From assembly GCA_902623075.1 (NCBI GenBank), contig CACNSD010000006.1:19651-83650 (forward strand): a stretch of DNA of 64,000 bases. The letters run 5' to 3'. This stretch comes from an uncultured Pelagibacteraceae bacterium (GTDB lineage: Bacteria > Pseudomonadota > Alphaproteobacteria > Pelagibacterales > Pelagibacteraceae). Under the pieces are notes generated by a model, which did no database searches, had not been told where the DNA came from, and saw nothing but the letters and a program-made list of their open reading frames with translations. Positions 27,014 through 36,157 of this stretch are shown here, piece after piece; within the stretch, counting starts at the first letter, position 1; every line of letters starts with the position of its first letter. A program made the position numbers and the translations under genes.

Positions 27014-28165
27014 TTATTTTCTAAATCTTAAATTATTTCTATTAAGATCACTTATCTTTGTGCATCCCATCAACTTCATATCTCTAATTAATTCAGATTT
27101 ATACTTCTCTAAAGCTCTCTCAACACCTGCTTGTCCAGCTGCTGCTAAAGCATATAAGTAAAGTCTACCACCAGAACATGCTTTTGCACCTAATGACAAT
27201 GCTTTAAGCATATGAGTTCCTCTATGAATTCCCCCCTCACAGATCACATCAAGCTTGTCACCAACAGCATCAACAATTTCTGCAAGTTGATCAAAAGGTG
27301 ATCTTGATCCATCAAGTTGTCTTCCACCATGATTTGAAACCATTATTCCTGTGCATCCAATATCTACAGCTCTTTTAGCATCTTCAACACTCATAACACC
27401 TTTCAAAGCGAAATGACCTCCCCATTTAGAGCATAGTTGTTCAGCATCTTTCCAGTTCATTGACTGATCTAGCATTGTGGAGAAATAATTTCCAATTGAA
27501 GAGTTTGTGCTCGTACCCTCTTTTACAAAATCTTGAAGATGAGGTAGTTCAAACTTACCTTTTGTTAAATAATTTATTCCCCACATTGGCTTTGTCGCAA
27601 AACTAAATAAACTTGATAATGTTAGTTTAGGTGGTGATGTAAACCCAGTTCTCAAATCTCTTTCTCTGTTTCCTCCTGTAATTGTATCAACCGTAAGAGC
27701 CATGACATCAAAATTAGCTGCTTTTGCTCTTTCTAAACAAGAGTCATTTAAACCTCTATCTTTATGAAAATAAAACTGAAACATTTTTGGCGTATCAACG
27801 AGTGAAGAAATTTCCTCCACACTTACTGTTGCTAGTGCCGATACCCCAAACATGGTATTATATTTTTTAGCTGCTTTACCCACTGCTCTTTCACCATCAT
27901 AATGAAATAATCTCTGCAAAGCGGTAGGTGATAAATAAAAAGGTAAATCTAATTTTTTTCCAAATATTGTTGTTGATAAATCTACATTCTCTACACCTCT
28001 TAAAACATTTGGCACTAAATCAACATCATCAAATGCGCTTGTATTTCTAGCGTAAGTGATTTCATCATCTGCAGCCCCATCAATGTAGTGAAAAATTGGT
28101 GATGGCAATTTTTTTTTAGCAAGTTTTCTAAAATCACTAAAATTATGGCAATCATTTAAATTCAT
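27014..28165 (-). CDS. FMN-dependent L-2-hydroxyacid dehydrogenase (LldD-like), copy 2
   Basis: 383-residue paralogue of the downstream gene. Most motifs are shared: HYIDGAADDE, SNHGGRQLDGSRSPFD, then GGIHRGTHMLKALSLGA. The final FMN-binding segment differs (EGGIHRG in place of DGGVRRG) and the middle loop (around 190-225) is divergent, which suggests altered substrate range. The two may act on different hydroxy acids delivered by the TRAP systems. Confidence 0.92.
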   Translation of the reverse strand: MNLNDCHNFSDFRKLAKKKLPSPIFHYIDGAADDEITYARNTSAFDDVDLVPNVLRGVENVDLSTTIFGKKLDLPFYLSPTALQRLFHYDGERAVGKAAKKYNTMFGVSALATVSVEEISSLVDTPKMFQFYFHKDRGLNDSCLERAKAANFDVMALTVDTITGGNRERDLRTGFTSPPKLTLSSLFSFATKPMWGINYLTKGKFELPHLQDFVKEGTSTNSSIGNYFSTMLDQSMNWKDAEQLCSKWGGHFALKGVMSVEDAKRAVDIGCTGIMVSNHGGRQLDGSRSPFDQLAEIVDAVGDKLDVICEGGIHRGTHMLKALSLGAKACSGGRLYLYALAAAGQAGVERALEKYKSELIRDMKLMGCTKISDLNRNNLRFRK

Positions 28166-28174
28166 GATTACTTT

Positions 28175-28690
28175 TTAAAAGTTTTTAAAAAAATTAAACA
28201 TATAACTATTTGCCCCAGGATTTTTATCTCCTAAACTAGCATTAGATATATGATTGTAAGAAAAGCCTAATTCACTTGTTTTTGATAAATCAAGTGAAAT
28301 TTGTAGTTCACTTTTGAATTCAATTAAATGACCTAAATCTTTACCATCTCCCTCGTGATATATTCCTGGTGTAAAGCTAGGAGTTAGATTTAATGCTCCT
28401 AATTTATATTGAGCCTGAACACCTGTATAAACATATCCTGCGTTATCAGCTGTTATTAAAAATCCAGTTATTGGGGAGAGGTTTCCTAAAAAAGTGTCTC
28501 TATTTAAATTTTCGTTTTGATGCTGAAAACCAATTAAAGTTGATTTTTTTCCATCATCGCTAAAATCAAACATTCCTGTATAAACACTAAATTCAGTATT
28601 TTGTTTATTTGAAACTTTTTCCTCAGCAATTGATGAAAAAGCAAATATGATTATAAAAACGTTAATTATAAATTTTTTAAGAGTGGTCAT
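28175..28690 (-). CDS. PagL-like lipid A 3-O-deacylase / acyloxyacyl hydrolase family outer-membrane protein
   Basis: 171 residues with a Sec signal (1-22) and alternating hydrophobic strands ending in Phe, the pattern of an eight-stranded outer-membrane barrel. The PagL motif is seen at the C-terminus as HISNAS (147-152) and NPG (157-159), giving the catalytic His147 and Ser149. The third PagL residue (Glu, 12 after the Ser) is Asn161 here. It would trim acyl chains from lipid A, but activity is uncertain. It follows the LldD pair by 9 nt of spacer and precedes the cytochrome c maturation genes. Confidence 0.75.
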   Translation of the reverse strand: MTTLKKFIINVFIIIFAFSSIAEEKVSNKQNTEFSVYTGMFDFSDDGKKSTLIGFQHQNENLNRDTFLGNLSPITGFLITADNAGYVYTGVQAQYKLGALNLTPSFTPGIYHEGDGKDLGHLIEFKSELQISLDLSKTSELGFSYNHISNASLGDKNPGANSYMFNFFKNF

Positions 28691-28698
28691 AGATTAAT

Positions 28699-29061
28699 TT
28701 ATTTTTTAACTATAAAACTATTATAGATTATTGCACCTCCTGCTAAAAATATCAATAACGGCAATAACCAAAGAATATAAGTATTTTTATTTAATCCAGG
28801 ATCATAAAGTATCCATTCTCCATACTTGTTCTTGAAAAATTCATATATTTGATCCTCTGAAAGACCTTCATTAATTTTTTTATCAACTAAAATTTTTAAA
28901 CTATTGGCAAATTCAGAGTCTGAGTCATAGACAGACTGGCCTTGACAGATAAGACAGCGTAAATTTTTAGTTATTTTATTTTTAATTTCTAAATCTTCCG
29001 CTTTAAGATTGTTTGTTGGGTAAATAAGAAAAATAATAATAATGATTTTTAAAATTTTCAT
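28699..29061 (-). CDS. ccmH: Cytochrome c maturation thiol-reductase subunit CcmH
   Basis: 120 residues: signal peptide, then the LRCLICQ motif with C36 and C39, a helical bundle, and a C-terminal membrane anchor (about 95-117). This is the short CcmH/CycL form that reduces apocytochrome CxxCH thiols together with CcmG and CcmF in the periplasm. It overlaps ccmG by 4 nt and is the last gene of the ccm operon. No CcmI is fused to it. Confidence 0.93.
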   Translation of the reverse strand: MKILKIIIIIFLIYPTNNLKAEDLEIKNKITKNLRCLICQGQSVYDSDSEFANSLKILVDKKINEGLSEDQIYEFFKNKYGEWILYDPGLNKNTYILWLLPLLIFLAGGAIIYNSFIVKK

Positions 29062-29576
29062 TTAATTAATAATTTTATTTCCTCAATAATATTTAAGTTT
29101 AAGGGTCCTATATATTTTCTAATTATTTTATTATTGTAAATCAAAAAAGTTTCAGGAACTCCATATGCTCCCCACTCTATTGCAATTGTTCCTTCTAAAT
29201 CTTCAAATACTCTCTTATATGGATTGCCTAATTCTTTTAAAAATTTTTCAGCATTAATTTTATTATCTTTATAATTCATACCTATAATATTTATTTTTTT
29301 ATTTTCATTTAAACTCAATAAGAGGGGATGCTCTTTTCTACATGGTAAACACCATGAAGACCATATATTTAATAAATATGTTTGGTTTAATTTAAAAATA
29401 TCTGACGTATTTAATTTCTTGCCTGTGTAAAAGTCTTTGGCATGAAAAAAAGGAATTTCTTTTTTTATATCTAAATCAGGAGTATAAATATTTGTTTCTT
29501 TTAAACCTTTAAAAAAAATAACAAATACGATAGAAAAAAACAAAAAGACAGAGATAGATAATATTTTATTTCTCAT
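29058..29576 (-). CDS. ccmG: Periplasmic thioredoxin CcmG/DsbE
   Basis: 172 residues, an N-terminal membrane anchor (about 6-22) and a thioredoxin domain with active site WCLPC (C76, C79). The GAYGVPETFLI segment carries the cis-Pro loop typical of CcmG. It passes electrons to CcmH for haem attachment. It overlaps ccmF by 11 nt and ccmH by 4 nt. Confidence 0.93.
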   Translation of the reverse strand: MRNKILSISVFLFFSIVFVIFFKGLKETNIYTPDLDIKKEIPFFHAKDFYTGKKLNTSDIFKLNQTYLLNIWSSWCLPCRKEHPLLLSLNENKKINIIGMNYKDNKINAEKFLKELGNPYKRVFEDLEGTIAIEWGAYGVPETFLIYNNKIIRKYIGPLNLNIIEEIKLLIK

Positions 29577-31446
29577 GATTTTTTTTTATTAAACTAATTA
29601 AACCACCAAAAGATATCAGTATAACTGAAATCCAAATCCACATCATTAATGGTTTAACCTGATATCTTACATTAAAATAATCTTGATTTTGCACTAAATT
29701 AACTACAATAAATTTATCTGAAATAAGACTTGTTTTGATATCAGCTTCGCTTGTAGCAATTACAGGTTGGTTATAAATTCTTAACTCTGGTGAAAGTTTG
29801 TCTTCCTCTCCATTTGAGTTTCGAATAATAAAATTTGCAATAATTGAGTCATAATTTTTACTTTTTTTTGAGTCTATACTCTCAAAATATATATTTACTT
29901 TTGAATTTTCAAAAGTTTCACCCAGCTTTAAATTAGTTATGACTTCGCTTGAAAAAAGATTATTAAATAAAATACTTAAAATTAATAAACTAAATCCAAA
30001 ATGAGAAATATTTTGAGACAAGTTTTTATATTTCTTAACAAAAAAATCTCTAATTGTTATAAAAAATAAATAAAGTGCACTTGATATCAAAATTGTATTA
30101 ATCAAAATTTTCTGATTAAAACTTTTTAATATAAAATAAGCTAAAAAAATAGATATTAACAATAAGCAAATAAGGTAAAATTTATTCTCAAAATCTGACT
30201 TTATCCATTTTAATTTAGGTCCTATTGCCATCATTAGTAAAAATGGAATTAAAAATGGCATTATTAACTTATGATAAAAAGGAGGACCTACTGATATTTT
30301 TTCTGAGGATATAACGTCTAAAAATATAGGATAAACAGTTCCAATTAAAACGACAGACAAAAAATACATCATAAACCAGTTATTTATTAAAATTGAAGTT
30401 TCTTTACTTAGCCAAAAAAACTGATTGGAATTTTTTTCATTATCCTTGTGAAAAAAGAAAAAAATAAATAATGATAAAAAAATTAATATAAATAGAAAAA
30501 TTAATATAAAAACACCTCTTTCTGGATCATTTGCAAATGTATGTACAGAATTTAAAATACCAGATCTTACAAGAAAAGTTCCACACATACTTAAAGTGAA
30601 CGTTGCTATTGAAAGAATAATTGTCCATGAACTTAAAATATTTTTTTTTTCTAGAACCATTATACAATGTAATAGAGTAGTTAATGCAAGCCATGGCATT
30701 AACGATACATTTTCCACCGGATCCCAAAACCAAAATCCTCCCCATCCCAACTCATAATAAGCCCATATTGATCCAAGTAAAATGCCTAATGTTAAAAATA
30801 TCCATGAAGTCAGGATCCATTTTTTAATATGAGTTGCCCAGCTAATTGAGATCATTTTTAAAGCTGTCGCAGACAATACTGATGAAAAAATTATTGATGA
30901 TCCAACATACCCTAAATATAAAATTGGTGGATGAATTGCTAAAGCTGGGTCCTGTAAAATTGGATTTAAACCCAATCCCTCAACTGGTATAGGAAAAAGA
31001 TAATTAAATGGATTTGATGTCTTTATTAAAAAAATAAAAAATCCAATAATTATTACTTGCTGAAAAACTAAAGTTAATATTTTGTACTTTGTTGGTTGAT
31101 TTTTTGTTTTTAATAAAAAAATAAATATAAAAAATGTTAAAACTAATAACCACAATAATAAACTTCCTTCATGATTTCCCCAAGTCCCACTTATTTTATA
31201 AAATAAAGGTTTTGTAGTATGGGAATTATTAAAAACTGTTTCATTACTAAAATCTGAGACAACAAAAGAAAAAATTAAACACAAAAAACTAATAACAACA
31301 AAAAAAAATTGTAAAAATGTAAAAGATAATATTTTAGAATTTAATATTGTTGCATTATTAAAATTTTTAAAAGAAAAATAGAATAACGTTAATCCAACAA
31401 TTAATCCTAATACTAAAGAATAATATCCAACTAGACTATATATCAA
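29566..31446 (-). CDS. ccmF: Cytochrome c haem lyase subunit CcmF
   Basis: 626 residues, about 15 predicted spans. The haem-handling WWD-type motif reads GWGGFWFWDPVENVSLMPWL, flanked by conserved His. CcmF receives haem from CcmE and attaches it to apocytochrome c. The likely start is a TTG (31444-31446) placed one base after the ccmE stop; no ATG is near that position. Length agrees with the family. Confidence 0.93.
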   Translation of the reverse strand: MIYSLVGYYSLVLGLIVGLTLFYFSFKNFNNATILNSKILSFTFLQFFFVVISFLCLIFSFVVSDFSNETVFNNSHTTKPLFYKISGTWGNHEGSLLLWLLVLTFFIFIFLLKTKNQPTKYKILTLVFQQVIIIGFFIFLIKTSNPFNYLFPIPVEGLGLNPILQDPALAIHPPILYLGYVGSSIIFSSVLSATALKMISISWATHIKKWILTSWIFLTLGILLGSIWAYYELGWGGFWFWDPVENVSLMPWLALTTLLHCIMVLEKKNILSSWTIILSIATFTLSMCGTFLVRSGILNSVHTFANDPERGVFILIFLFILIFLSLFIFFFFHKDNEKNSNQFFWLSKETSILINNWFMMYFLSVVLIGTVYPIFLDVISSEKISVGPPFYHKLIMPFLIPFLLMMAIGPKLKWIKSDFENKFYLICLLLISIFLAYFILKSFNQKILINTILISSALYLFFITIRDFFVKKYKNLSQNISHFGFSLLILSILFNNLFSSEVITNLKLGETFENSKVNIYFESIDSKKSKNYDSIIANFIIRNSNGEEDKLSPELRIYNQPVIATSEADIKTSLISDKFIVVNLVQNQDYFNVRYQVKPLMMWIWISVILISFGGLISLIKKNHEK

Positions 31447-31447
31447 T

Positions 31448-31867
31448 TTATTTTTCCCCCAGAGCCTCTTTTACTTCAGGTGGCATATAATTTTCATCAT
31501 GTTTTGCTAAAATTTTTGTAGCACTGAAAAAGTTTCTATCTTTTAAAAAACCTTCTGCAACCACACCTTTACCTTCAGCAAATAAATTTGGAACAGCTCC
31601 TGAATAGGTTACATTAATTTCATTTTTTTGATCTGTAATTATAAAATTTAGCTCCTTGGCATTAATCGAAATTGAATTTTTTTTAACCATACCTCCAACT
31701 CTAATTTTATTTTTTTCTAATTCATTTAATAATTTAATGTCAGTTGGTGATTGAAAATAAACTACATTTTCTTCTAAGGATTTTAAGATTAATAAAGTAG
31801 TTAAAATTAAAGTGGAAAATATTATTACTACAAAGAGAAATCTTAGTTTAACTTTTCTACCATACAT
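31448..31867 (-). CDS. ccmE: Haem chaperone CcmE
   Basis: 139 residues: one N-terminal membrane anchor, a beta-barrel domain, and the haem-binding HDENY motif with H123 (covalent haem) and Y127. It carries haem from CcmC to CcmF in the periplasm. Located between ccmD and ccmF, with a 10-nt gap to ccmD. Confidence 0.94.
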   Translation of the reverse strand: MYGRKVKLRFLFVVIIFSTLILTTLLILKSLEENVVYFQSPTDIKLLNELEKNKIRVGGMVKKNSISINAKELNFIITDQKNEINVTYSGAVPNLFAEGKGVVAEGFLKDRNFFSATKILAKHDENYMPPEVKEALGEK

Positions 31868-31877
31868 GGTTTAAAAG

Positions 31878-32105
31878 TTAATTGTTTGTTGAGTTAGCTA
31901 GAATTTCTTTATTTATCCTTTGTGATTTTGCAGAATTAGCCTGCTCAGTGTTAAGAGATCCAAATTTAGTAATAAATTTATTTTGTTCTCTAACAAATTG
32001 TATTTTAATTACCAAGTATAGACCTAAGAAACTTAAAAGTGTGAAGCTAAAAGCAGATAGTACATATCCCGCATATCCATTCATAAAAATTAATTCACTT
32101 ATCAT
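31878..32105 (-). CDS. ccmD: CcmD-like haem exporter accessory protein
   Basis: 75 residues with one membrane span (about 13-36) and a charged cytoplasmic tail, in the normal ccmD position between ccmC and ccmE. The FMNGYAGYVLSAF opening is typical of CcmD, which helps release haem-loaded CcmE from CcmC. It overlaps the ccmC stop by 4 nt (ATGA). Sequence is weakly conserved in this family, so context carries much of the call. Confidence 0.8.
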   Translation of the reverse strand: MISELIFMNGYAGYVLSAFSFTLLSFLGLYLVIKIQFVREQNKFITKFGSLNTEQANSAKSQRINKEILANSTNN

Positions 32106-32809
32106 AATCTATCTAAACCTTTATTTTTAATTTTTATCAGTTCTGTATTATATTTCATTAAGAAAATTAACAGTGAAAACAGGGCAAATGCCGCAGTCAT
32201 TAATAATAGTGGATAAAGCATTGAAGAATGAATTGAACTTTTTGATAAAAGGTTAATTGATGCAGGCTGATGGAGAGTATTCCACCAGTCAACGGAATAC
32301 TTAATTATTGGAACATTTATAATTCCAACGATTGTCACTAAAGTAGAAATTTTATAAACTTTTTCCTCCGCCTCGTAAATTCTCCATACAATTAAATACA
32401 TTGCATAAAATAAAACTAAAATTAACATAGATGTAATCCTAGCATCCCAAGCCCACCAAGTTCCCCAGGTCGGTTTTCCCCAAATTGATCCAGTCACTAA
32501 TGCTATTATATTAAAAACAAATCCTGAAGGTGCAAGACTTTTTGAGATTAAAAAAAAGTTTTTATTTTTAAAAATAAATCCAGAAATAGATAATATTGTT
32601 ATTGATGAAAATATTCCAAGTGTAATCCAAGCTGCAGGCACATGGACATACATTATTCTGACAGCATCACTTTGCTTATAATCTTCTGGGGATAGAACTA
32701 AAGCCTCTACTAACCCAATGCTTAATACAACAATAAATAAAAACAAAACATACTTTGGAGCTCTTGATGTGATTTTAAAAATTTTATTAGGTTCAAAAAA
32801 TTTTAGCAT
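32102..32809 (-). CDS. ccmC: Haem exporter/handling protein CcmC
   Basis: 235 residues, six predicted spans. The haem-binding WGTWWAWD motif lies at 115-122, with a conserved His in YVHVPAAW (H56). It loads haem on CcmE. First gene of the operon; the ATP-dependent partners CcmA and CcmB are not in this window and must be elsewhere if System I is complete. Confidence 0.94.
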   Translation of the reverse strand: MLKFFEPNKIFKITSRAPKYVLFLFIVVLSIGLVEALVLSPEDYKQSDAVRIMYVHVPAAWITLGIFSSITILSISGFIFKNKNFFLISKSLAPSGFVFNIIALVTGSIWGKPTWGTWWAWDARITSMLILVLFYAMYLIVWRIYEAEEKVYKISTLVTIVGIINVPIIKYSVDWWNTLHQPASINLLSKSSIHSSMLYPLLLMTAAFALFSLLIFLMKYNTELIKIKNKGLDRL

Positions 32810-32853
32810 TTTTCAATTTAGATTTTTGATAATTTCTATTATGAAATAGTTTC

Positions 32854-32915
32854 CTGATCAAGAATGCAGAGGGGAGATAATAAGATTGAAATTAACGTTT
32901 AACACTCTTGACCAG
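32854..32915 (-). ncRNA. Candidate structured RNA or leader element upstream of ccmC
   Basis: On the minus strand CTGGTCAAGAGTG (32915-32903) can pair without mismatch with CATTCTTGATCAG (32866-32854): 13 pairs, two of them G-U. The G-U pairs work only on the minus strand, so that is the transcribed side. The helix encloses 36 nt ending in a pyrimidine-rich stretch (TCTCCCCTCTG). It is followed by a small CTATT/AATAG hairpin and lies 45 nt before the ccmC start. It belongs to no RNA family I can name. The gap 32810-32983 (174 nt) otherwise shows no gene. Confidence 0.45.
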
Positions 32916-32983
32916 AAGATAATATAAAATAGCTAATTTATATGGCCTAGATTTGAGGTAAATGTGTTTAAATAATGGATGCC

Positions 32984-33304
32984 TTAATTAGATAGCTTAA
33001 AATAACTGGAGCCTTTTTTACCTGAAAAAATCTCTTCAATTAAAGGGTGTTTTATTGGCTCGCCAGATTCGTCTACTAGCAAGTTTTGCTCTGAAACATA
33101 AGCCTCATAGGTTATTTCATCATTTTCTGCTAGCAAATGATAAAAGGGCTGATCTTTTCTGGGTCTTACATTTTTTGGTATAGATTGGTACCATTCTTCT
33201 GAATTATTAAATTCAAAATCAACATCATAAATTACACCTCTAAATTCAAAGTGTTTATGTTTAACAATGTCTCCAATTGAAAATTTTGCTTTTTGAACTG
33301 GCAT
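32984..33304 (-). CDS. hspQ: Heat-shock protein HspQ / hemimethylated-DNA-binding (YccV-like) protein
   Basis: 106 residues covering the whole YccV-like domain: KFSIGDIVKHKHFEFRGVIYDVD at the start, then the RPRKDQPFYHLLAENDEITYEAYVSEQNL core. In enterobacteria HspQ modulates the Lon protease and was described as binding hemimethylated oriC. Usual full length. It is upstream of the ccm operon but separated from it by the 174-nt gap, and divergent from yciB. Confidence 0.92.
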   Translation of the reverse strand: MPVQKAKFSIGDIVKHKHFEFRGVIYDVDFEFNNSEEWYQSIPKNVRPRKDQPFYHLLAENDEITYEAYVSEQNLLVDESGEPIKHPLIEEIFSGKKGSSYFKLSN

Positions 33305-33390
33305 TAATGTTAGTATGGGTATTTAAAAATAAAAATCAATGCTTAAAATATAAATGTTTTGTGATGTGGCAAATATGTTAATATCTTTTA

Positions 33391-33942
33391 GTGAATAAAT
33401 CTTTTTTGAAATTTGTTACTGATTTCGGTCCTTTAGCAATATTTTTTTTCTATTATTACAATAATGATAAAAATTTATCAATTGCAATACCTCCACTAAT
33501 AGTTGCAACTTTAATTGCATTAGCTGTTGTTTGGTTTTTTGAAAAAAAAATTCCACCAATGCCTTTGGTGAGTGGAATTTTAATCACATTTTTTGGTGGA
33601 TTAACAATTTATTTTAATGATCCTATATTTATTTATATAAAACCAACAATTATCAATATTATATTTGCTCTTGCATTATTTTTTGGAAAATATTTCACAA
33701 ATGAACCTATTTTAAAAAAAATTATGGGTAAATCAATTCCTCTAACTGATATTGGATGGGAAATTCTTAATAGGAGATGGATGTATTTTTTCTTTAGTCT
33801 TGCTTTATTAAACGAACTTATTTGGAGAACTCAAACAGAAGAATTTTGGGTTAATTTTAAAGTGTGGGGAATGCTTCCAATAACTATAGTATTTACAGGG
33901 TTTCAGATACCTTTAATTAATAAACATAAGATTGATGCGTAG
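33391..33942 (+). CDS. yciB: Inner membrane septation-type protein YciB/IspZ
   Basis: 183 residues, about six predicted spans. KFVTDFGPLAIFFFYY at the start and IPLTDIGWEILNRRWMYFF in the middle are family signatures. YciB proteins influence cell envelope synthesis and septation. It starts with GTG at 33391. The next gene begins within the last codons, so the two are coupled. Confidence 0.92.
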   Translation: MNKSFLKFVTDFGPLAIFFFYYYNNDKNLSIAIPPLIVATLIALAVVWFFEKKIPPMPLVSGILITFFGGLTIYFNDPIFIYIKPTIINIIFALALFFGKYFTNEPILKKIMGKSIPLTDIGWEILNRRWMYFFFSLALLNELIWRTQTEEFWVNFKVWGMLPITIVFTGFQIPLINKHKIDA

Positions 33943-34279
33943 TAATTTAAAATTAGTAGTAAATAACCCTCATAATAAAATAGAGGAAAAACATTTTTTT
34001 GAAAAAGATGAACTAAAAATTATATTAGACTTATATGCCAAAATGGTTTCAGAAGGTTCTTGGAAAGACTATGGTTTAACTATTTCTAGCAAACAAGTGG
34101 GATTTAGTGTTTTTAGAAATGCTACTGAAAATGCCCTTTATAAAATTTGTAAAAATTTTAGGCCTAAAAATAAAAATCACAAATATTTGATTACTGACAC
34201 AACCGGTAAAATATTAAAAAATTCTTATGATCTTAGAATTTTATTAAAAAATACCAACTGGAAGAAACTTCAAAAATAA
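33935..34279 (+). CDS. DUF2794 family protein
   Basis: 114 residues from ATG 33935 (a TTG one codon earlier is also possible). The order of FEKDELKIILDLYAKMVSEG, WKDYGLTIS and the YKICKNFRPKNKNHKYLITD segment matches DUF2794, a small protein found almost only in alphaproteobacteria with no known function. It overlaps the end of yciB by 8 nt. It has no signal peptide or membrane span and is probably cytoplasmic. Confidence 0.85.
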   Translation: MRSNLKLVVNNPHNKIEEKHFFEKDELKIILDLYAKMVSEGSWKDYGLTISSKQVGFSVFRNATENALYKICKNFRPKNKNHKYLITDTTGKILKNSYDLRILLKNTNWKKLQK

Positions 34280-34281
34280 TC

Positions 34282-35043
34282 TTATCTTCTTTGACCGAAC
34301 AATCTTAACAACATTATAAATAGATTGATAAAATCTAGATATAAAGTTAAAGCGCCCATTACAGCTTTTTTGCCCATTAACTCACCTGAGTCTGAAGCAA
34401 CATACATATTTTTAATTTTCTGAGTATCATAAGCTGTTAAACCAACAAATATTAAAACACCTAAAATTGAAATCACAAAATACATCATAGAAGATTTCAT
34501 AAAGATATTAACAATTGAAGCTATAATTATTCCAATTAGACCCATCATTAAAAAGGATCCAAATTTTGTAAGATCTCTTTTAGTTGTGTATCCATAAATA
34601 CTCATCGCTCCAAATGTTGCAGATGTAATAAAGAAAACTCTCGTTACACTCATTCCAGTGTAAACTAATAATATTGAAGATAATGATAGACCCATCAAAG
34701 CTGCAAAAACCCAAAATGTAGTTTGAGCTTTTGATGCACTCATCTTGTTAATTCCAAAACTCATATAAAAAACGATACCTAGAGGTGCTAGCATTACAAG
34801 CCACTTAAGACCTGATAAATATATTGCATTACCCATCTGTGTTAGACCCACAATTGATCCTGCATCATTAGTAACAACTGACATTTTAAATGTTATTAGT
34901 GCTACTATTCCAGTTAGCAATACACCTGTTGCCATGTAGTTATAAACTTTTAGCATGTAGGCTCTTAAGCCCTCATCCATTACAGCAACTGATTGTTGCG
35001 CTGCTTTTGCTCTATTTAGTATTCCGTTTTTATTATTTTCCAT
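34282..35043 (-). CDS. Bax inhibitor-1 / YccA-family membrane protein
   Basis: 253 residues, seven predicted spans. The typical end TAYDTQKIKNMY followed by GALTLYLDFINLFIMLLRLFG is intact, including the Asp residues tied to pH-dependent ion conduction in BsYetJ-type members. The N-terminal region is cytoplasmic, with an RAKAAQQSVAVMDEGLR stretch common in alphaproteobacterial members. It converges on the DUF2794 gene with a 2-nt gap. Confidence 0.92.
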   Translation of the reverse strand: MENNKNGILNRAKAAQQSVAVMDEGLRAYMLKVYNYMATGVLLTGIVALITFKMSVVTNDAGSIVGLTQMGNAIYLSGLKWLVMLAPLGIVFYMSFGINKMSASKAQTTFWVFAALMGLSLSSILLVYTGMSVTRVFFITSATFGAMSIYGYTTKRDLTKFGSFLMMGLIGIIIASIVNIFMKSSMMYFVISILGVLIFVGLTAYDTQKIKNMYVASDSGELMGKKAVMGALTLYLDFINLFIMLLRLFGQRR

Positions 35044-35122
35044 GATGATTTATATATATATTCTTTTACTAATTATTCAAGATACCTTAAAAGATTAACA
35101 AAATTTTAACTTAATATTTCTA

Positions 35123-36157
35123 ATGAATTATAAAAATTTAGGTAATACCGATATTAAAGTGAGTACAATTTGTCTCGGAACTATGACGTGGGGTGAGCAA
35201 AATACTGAGCTAGAGGCATTTGAACAAATGGATTTTGCTTTAAATCAAGGTGTAAATTTTTGGGATACTGCCGAATTGTATGCAGTACCTCCTAGAAAAG
35301 AAACATATGGTGATACAGAAGAAATAATTGGGAACTGGTTTGAAAAAACTAAGAAAAGAGATAAGGTCATTCTTGCAACAAAGGTTGCTGGTCCAGCAAG
35401 AGACTATTTAAGAAGCGGAGAAAATAGTTTTACAGGTTCAAATTTAGAATCTGCATTAAATGACAGCCTTAAAAGACTCAAAACTGATTACATAGACTTA
35501 TATCAACTCCATTGGCCAGAAAGAAATGTAAATAATTTTGGAAGACTAGGTTATGTTCATAAAGAAAATAAATGGAATAAATTTGAAGATGTTCTTAATG
35601 AATTAAATAAATATATTGATCAGGGAAAAATAAGATATGTTGGATTATCAAATGAAACTCCATGGGGAGTTTTAAATTATCTTCAATTATCTAAAAATAA
35701 AAAATTACCAAGAATGATGTCAATTCAAAATCCCTACAGCTTATTAAACAGATCTTATGAAGTTGGCTTAGCAGAAGTTTCTATTAGAGAAAATATAGGC
35801 TGTTTAGCATATTCACCGCTCGCAAGTGGATATTTAAGTGGAAAATATAGAAACAAAAACTTTCCAAAAGGATCAAGAATGGAGAGAGATTATGATTTTT
35901 GGACACGGTATAGAAAGCCAAATACTGAAGACGCTGTTGAGCATTATTATAAAATAAGTAAAAAATATGATTTAGATATGAGTCAAATGTCTATAAAATT
36001 TTGTGAAATCCAAGACTTTATGACAAGTGTAATAATTGGAGCAACTACAATGGAGCAGTTGAAAACAAATATAGAAAGTGTAAATGTAAATCTATCAGAT
36101 GATGTCATTAAAGAAATTAACCATGTTCAAAAAATTTACCCAAATCCATGTCCTTAA
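35123..36157 (+). CDS. Aldo/keto reductase (Tas-like)
   Basis: 344 residues, TIM-barrel NADPH oxidoreductase. The catalytic tetrad is visible: Asp and Tyr in FWDTAELYAVPP, Lys in ILATKVAG, and His in QLHWPER. The YAVPP and DYIDLYQLHWPER segments are of the Tas subfamily. Physiological substrate is unknown. It overlaps the next gene by 10 nt. Confidence 0.9.
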   Translation: MNYKNLGNTDIKVSTICLGTMTWGEQNTELEAFEQMDFALNQGVNFWDTAELYAVPPRKETYGDTEEIIGNWFEKTKKRDKVILATKVAGPARDYLRSGENSFTGSNLESALNDSLKRLKTDYIDLYQLHWPERNVNNFGRLGYVHKENKWNKFEDVLNELNKYIDQGKIRYVGLSNETPWGVLNYLQLSKNKKLPRMMSIQNPYSLLNRSYEVGLAEVSIRENIGCLAYSPLASGYLSGKYRNKNFPKGSRMERDYDFWTRYRKPNTEDAVEHYYKISKKYDLDMSQMSIKFCEIQDFMTSVIIGATTMEQLKTNIESVNVNLSDDVIKEINHVQKIYPNPCP

